From Chondrinema litorale (GTDB taxonomy: Bacteria; Bacteroidota; Bacteroidia; Cytophagales; Flammeovirgaceae), in contig NZ_CP111043.1 of NCBI RefSeq assembly GCF_026250525.1, positions 806,001-870,000 on the forward strand: a stretch of 64,000 nucleotides of DNA. The letters are read 5' to 3'. Positions 61,389-64,000 of this stretch are shown piece by piece. Both the position numbers and the translations under genes were made by a program. The number at the start of each line of letters is the position of its first letter. Positions within the stretch are counted from its first letter, which is position 1. The notes beneath the pieces were generated by a model, which was not told where the DNA came from, made no database searches, and was given only the letters and a program-made list of their open reading frames with translations.

Positions 61389-61793
61389 ATGGCCAGTAAA
61401 GAACAAGTATACGAAGCTTTTGGTGAACTACTTTATGCAGTAGCCCGCTCAGAAGGTAAAGTAAAACAAAAAACAATTGAACATCTTGAAACACTCCTAA
61501 AAAAATTTCCATGGGGAGAGGCCGCAACTTGGTCGCTTAAGTATGAGAAAGAGCACAAAAAAACATTTGAAGAAACCTACGATCGAGCGATAGACATTTT
61601 TGTAGAATATGGCCCATTCGAAGAATATGAAAGTTTTTTTAATTTGATTGAAGAAATAAATGAAGCAGAACCTTCCTTTATAGGTAGCCGAGGAAAAAAA
61701 ATTCTCATCAACTTTAAAAAGAAACTTCATCGATCTTTTATGGAAAATGAAGATATAACTTACGATGATAATGAAATAGAAGAAGATGAATAG
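61389..61793 (+). CDS. 134-residue acidic hypothetical protein (TerB-like helices possible)
   Basis: Soluble, helical protein: MASKEQVYEAFGELLYAVAR, then SEGKVKQKTIEHLETLLKKF, with a strongly acidic end (ENEDITYDDNEIEEDE). The AVARSEGKV-x-x-K-x-x-E-x-L pattern weakly resembles TerB-type domains, but the metal-binding acidic residues are not all present and I do not assign it. There is no signal peptide. It lies between dprA and a NUDIX gene. Confidence 0.6.
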   Translation: MASKEQVYEAFGELLYAVARSEGKVKQKTIEHLETLLKKFPWGEAATWSLKYEKEHKKTFEETYDRAIDIFVEYGPFEEYESFFNLIEEINEAEPSFIGSRGKKILINFKKKLHRSFMENEDITYDDNEIEEDE

Positions 61794-61794
61794 T

Positions 61795-61802
61795 TAAATT
61801 TG
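61795..61802 (+). promoter_or_regulatory. candidate NUDIX gene promoter -7 element
   Basis: TAAATTTG, an exact TAnnTTTG match just past the stop codon of the upstream gene and 31 nt before the ATG at 61833. Confidence 0.35.
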
Positions 61803-61832
61803 TTTTTTGTAAAAAACACTTGCTAAATACCC

Positions 61833-62378
61833 ATGTCAGCAGAAAACCCTTGGAAAACCCTCAAAGTAAAAAAAGTTTATCAAAACCCCTGGATAAGCCT
61901 CTCAGAAGCAGAAGTAATCAATCCTAATGGAGGAAGAGGTATATATGGCAAAGTAAAATTTAATAGTAAAGCATTAGCCATTATTCCCATAGATGAGCAC
62001 CAAAACACATGGTTAGTTGGCCAATATCGATACACATTGAATGAATACAGCTGGGAAATTCCTATGGGTGGTGGTAAATTAAACCATGATCTTTTGGATT
62101 CTGCAAAAAGGGAATTAAAAGAAGAAACAGGCCTAATTGCTGCAAAATGGGAGCAAATTATGCGTATCCATACATCTAATTCGGTAACAGACGAAGAAGG
62201 TTTTGTATACCTTGCTCAAAGCCTCACACAAAGTAATACTGAAAACGATCCAACCGAAAAACTCGAAATTTTAAAGTTGCCCTTCTCTCAAGCAATAGAC
62301 ATGGTAATGGAAGGAAAAATAACTGATGCAATAAGTATCGCTGGTTTATTAAAAGCAGGGAAAATACTTGGCATTTAA
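61833..62378 (+). CDS. NUDIX hydrolase (ADP-ribose pyrophosphatase-like)
   Basis: A 181-residue NUDIX enzyme. The Nudix box is recognisable as GGGKLNHDLLDSAKRELKEE followed by TGLIA: the REL-x-EE-x-G core is intact, while the first Glu of the consensus is replaced. The surrounding QYRYTLNEYSWEIPMGGG matches the ADP-ribose/ nucleoside-diphosphate sugar branch, where such residues bind the substrate. It probably cleaves ADP-ribose or a similar nucleotide sugar. It follows the acidic protein by 39 nt. Confidence 0.9.
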   Translation: MSAENPWKTLKVKKVYQNPWISLSEAEVINPNGGRGIYGKVKFNSKALAIIPIDEHQNTWLVGQYRYTLNEYSWEIPMGGGKLNHDLLDSAKRELKEETGLIAAKWEQIMRIHTSNSVTDEEGFVYLAQSLTQSNTENDPTEKLEILKLPFSQAIDMVMEGKITDAISIAGLLKAGKILGI

Positions 62379-62421
62379 TAAGGTTTTCAAACATTCTCAT
62401 AATAATCAAAAAACACAATAG

Positions 62422-62450
62422 CATTCGCATGGGAACTTTTTATGCGAATG
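62422..62450 (+). promoter_or_regulatory. hairpin covering the start codon of the PorV/PorQ-like gene
   Basis: CATTCGCAT (62422-62430) is the exact complement of ATGCGAATG (62442-62450), with an 11-nt loop. The 3' arm contains both in-frame ATG codons (62442 and 62448), so the mRNA would fold with its start hidden in a 9-bp stem. No T run follows, so it is not a terminator. Confidence 0.6.
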
Positions 62451-63296
62451 AAAGTAATTACCATACTAATTTATTGGCATATTATCCTTTTGCCTTTTTG
62501 CTTAAAAGCTCAGGTAAACGGAAGTTATTTTGGTGCCGAGTCTACCAGTTTAGGCGGGGCAACCTCAGCCTTCTATAGTAATAGTGCTGTTTTTAACAAT
62601 ACTGCTGGTACTACAAAAGTCACTAACCTTACTGCCATCTCCTCCTTCCAAACAAAATATGCAGGACAGTTTAATACTAGTGGACTTGGTGTAATCTTGC
62701 CTGTACAGCATGGAAACCTTGCATTTTCTGCGCTCAGGTTTGGAGACAAGTTATATAATGAACATAAAATCTCTGCTGCTTATGCTTTTGATCTTGATGG
62801 TATTAGTTTGGGATTTAAAACCAATCTACTTCAAATAAACACCAGTGGCTATGGCAGTTACTTTACACCAGTTTTCGATTTTAGCATAATAACACAATTG
62901 AGTAAAAATTTATGGCTCGGTGGTGGTGCACATAATTTCACTCAATCTGGTATCCGCACAGCAGAAAGTGAAGAGAAACTGGCTTCTGAATTAATACTTG
63001 GCATTAGTTATAAGCCAATAACAAAGGTAAGCTTAAATGTAGATGCTGTAAAATCTGTAGAATTTCCATTAAGTGTGAGAGTCGGCTTGCAATATGCGCT
63101 TACTAAAACCTTCCTTGTTAGAACTGGAATTACAGGTTTGGAAGAAAATTACCACTTCGGCACTTCACTCAAACTCAAAAAAATCACTTGCGATTATGCT
63201 TTGAGCAGTCATCCATTTCTTGGCTTATCTCATCAGCTCTCTATTTCTTTAACTTTCCCGAACAAGCATATTAAACCAAATAATAATGAGGAATAG
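62442..63296 (+). CDS. PorV/PorQ-like outer-membrane beta-barrel protein
   Basis: A 284-residue exported protein (signal MRMKVITILIYWHIILLPFC, cleavage near LKAQ). The mature protein is built of short alternating strands with Gly and aromatic residues, and the opening SLGGATSAFYSNSAVFNNTAG resembles the start of PorV/PorQ-type barrels of Bacteroidota (type IX secretion-related or FadL-like). The C-terminus ends in a strand (HQLSISLTFP) and then a basic tail. It is probably an outer-membrane barrel, but whether it serves the type IX system cannot be told. It overlaps the next gene by 11 nt, so they are co-translated. The start codon lies in a hairpin. Confidence 0.7.
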   Translation: MRMKVITILIYWHIILLPFCLKAQVNGSYFGAESTSLGGATSAFYSNSAVFNNTAGTTKVTNLTAISSFQTKYAGQFNTSGLGVILPVQHGNLAFSALRFGDKLYNEHKISAAYAFDLDGISLGFKTNLLQINTSGYGSYFTPVFDFSIITQLSKNLWLGGGAHNFTQSGIRTAESEEKLASELILGISYKPITKVSLNVDAVKSVEFPLSVRVGLQYALTKTFLVRTGITGLEENYHFGTSLKLKKITCDYALSSHPFLGLSHQLSISLTFPNKHIKPNNNEE

Positions 63297-64000
63297 TAAA
63301 ATCTCACTTCTTTGTTTATGCTTTTGTTTGTTAAGCCAGGTTTATGTGCTTGCACAAGATGATGCTCAAACGGAAGAGTTTATAGACAGACTCATTTTAG
63401 ATACAGATGAGGATACGGATTATGAAGCTTTATTAGATCAACTTTATCAGTTTTACCAACATCCGATTAACCTAAACAAATGTGATAGAGAAGAACTATC
63501 TAGCTTGCAATTACTTTCTGAATCCCAACTAAATCAGTTTTTCAAATACAGAAACAACTTTGGTAAACTAATCAGCATAAACGAATTACAGGCAATTCCT
63601 GAGTTTACCCCCAATGATATTAGGCAACTTAAACCTTTTGTAATAATTACTGAGAGGAAAAGTAACAGCAACCTCTTTAAAAGAATAAAAGATGAGAAAA
63701 ATAAATATATGTTTTTCAGGTATCAGTTTGTTCCTGAAACTAAAGAAGGTTTTATTGAACCTGAAGACTCTAGCAAACAGCATTATTTTGGTGACGAAGC
63801 TAAATTATTATACAGGATAAAAATTAGCCACAGTAGAGATTTTAGCTTTGGAATTACACTTGAAAAAGATGCAGGAGAAAGGCTAAGTTGGTCTTCTAAA
63901 AACAAAACATATTTGGCAGATTTCTTCTCATGGCACTTTACGCTCTATAATCAAGGGAAGCTTAAAGCACTCAGTATCGGAGATTACCAAATGCAATTTG
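63286..64000 (+). CDS. exported helix-hairpin-helix protein, N-terminal part (runs off the window)
   Basis: The ORF opens at ATG 63286 (MRNSKISLLCLCFCLLSQVY, then VLAQ: Sec signal) and runs without a stop to the right edge, 238 codons. After an acidic linker come helical repeats with the HhH pattern: INLNKCDREELSSLQLLSES, LNQFFKYRNNFGKLISINEL and QAIPEFTPNDIRQLKPF, similar to ComEA-type double helix-hairpin-helix domains. Then a beta-rich region begins (MFFRYQFVPETKEG, LLYRIKISHSRDFSFGITLE), suggesting an outer-membrane barrel. Such HhH-plus-barrel proteins are known in Bacteroidota but not characterised. It overlaps the upstream gene by 11 nt. Confidence 0.75.
   Translation, partial: MRNSKISLLCLCFCLLSQVYVLAQDDAQTEEFIDRLILDTDEDTDYEALLDQLYQFYQHPINLNKCDREELSSLQLLSESQLNQFFKYRNNFGKLISINELQAIPEFTPNDIRQLKPFVIITERKSNSNLFKRIKDEKNKYMFFRYQFVPETKEGFIEPEDSSKQHYFGDEAKLLYRIKISHSRDFSFGITLEKDAGERLSWSSKNKTYLADFFSWHFTLYNQGKLKALSIGDYQMQF

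Noticed and set aside
1..64000. CRISPR arrays, insertion sequences, prophage or integrase genes
   Set aside because: No regularly spaced direct repeats, no transposase or integrase motifs and no terminal inverted repeats were found. Gene order is that of a normal chromosome.

Overview
The window looks like chromosomal DNA of a Bacteroidota bacterium, most likely a marine member of the Cytophagales (Flammeovirgaceae-like). This is inferred from several things seen here: AT-rich DNA, start codons preceded by A/T-rich sequence rather than Shine-Dalgarno motifs, repeated matches to the Bacteroidota -7 promoter element TAnnTTTG, and typical Bacteroidota families (tricorn-type S41 protease, DUF4292 lipoprotein, UbiA/EboC-like protein, GbsR-DCC-TIGR01777 cluster, PorV/PorQ-like protein, AEC transporter, S9/DPP-IV peptidase). 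The species cannot be named from sequence alone. No tRNA, rRNA, insertion sequence, prophage or CRISPR array was seen.

Layout. 1-5.6 kb: a minus-strand branched-chain amino acid operon, promoter - leader peptide - attenuator - ilvE - ilvD - ilvB - ilvN - ilvC (ilvC runs off the left edge). 5.7-15.1 kb: a GT-C/TPR membrane glycosyltransferase, gpsA, adenine deaminase, a cluster of tiny genes, a TPR lipoprotein and lgt. 15.1-22.5 kb: glutaryl-CoA dehydrogenase, an OmpL47-repeat secreted protein, a 1.4-kb gene-free stretch, a Tat-exported aminotransferase and an AEC permease. 22.5-25.5 kb: a GbsR/MarR regulator, DCC-family and TIGR01777 operon with two palindromic operators, then a small membrane protein. 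25.6-39.1 kb: ruvC head-to-head with a lysylphosphatidylglycerol synthase-like protein, phoH, a sodium/solute symporter, tricorn protease, a J-domain protein, valS, DUF4292 and UbiA. 39.2-47.4 kb: small proteins, an exported flavodoxin translationally coupled to a nitrilase, DPP-IV peptidase, sialate O-acetylesterase and a peroxiredoxin-like protein. 47.2-55.6 kb: a small membrane protein, a K+ channel and dnaG on minus; mrp, nfu, prfB (programmed frameshift), an ALDH7-type dehydrogenase and a lone response regulator on plus. 55.9-64 kb: a frame-disrupted hydrolase, RluA-type synthase, pdxA, rsmA - nucleotidyltransferase - small protein - dprA, an acidic protein, NUDIX, a PorV/PorQ-like protein and the start of a helix-hairpin-helix protein.

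The content is mostly core metabolism and housekeeping, so no large accessory system is present. The best candidates for new biology are regulatory and small-gene features: a complete ribosome-mediated ilv attenuator encoding a 24-residue Ile/Leu/Val-rich leader peptide; two copies of a 26-bp operator flanking the GbsR-type regulator; an apparent promoter plus terminator leader before lgt; a 20-codon Phe-rich minigene with its own promoter and terminator; a nucleotidyltransferase/small-protein pair between rsmA and dprA; and a hairpin that hides the start codon of the PorV/PorQ-like protein. Protein oddities include a potassium-channel-like protein without a GYG filter, DnaG with three of four zinc ligands missing, and an aminotransferase and a flavodoxin that both carry export signals.
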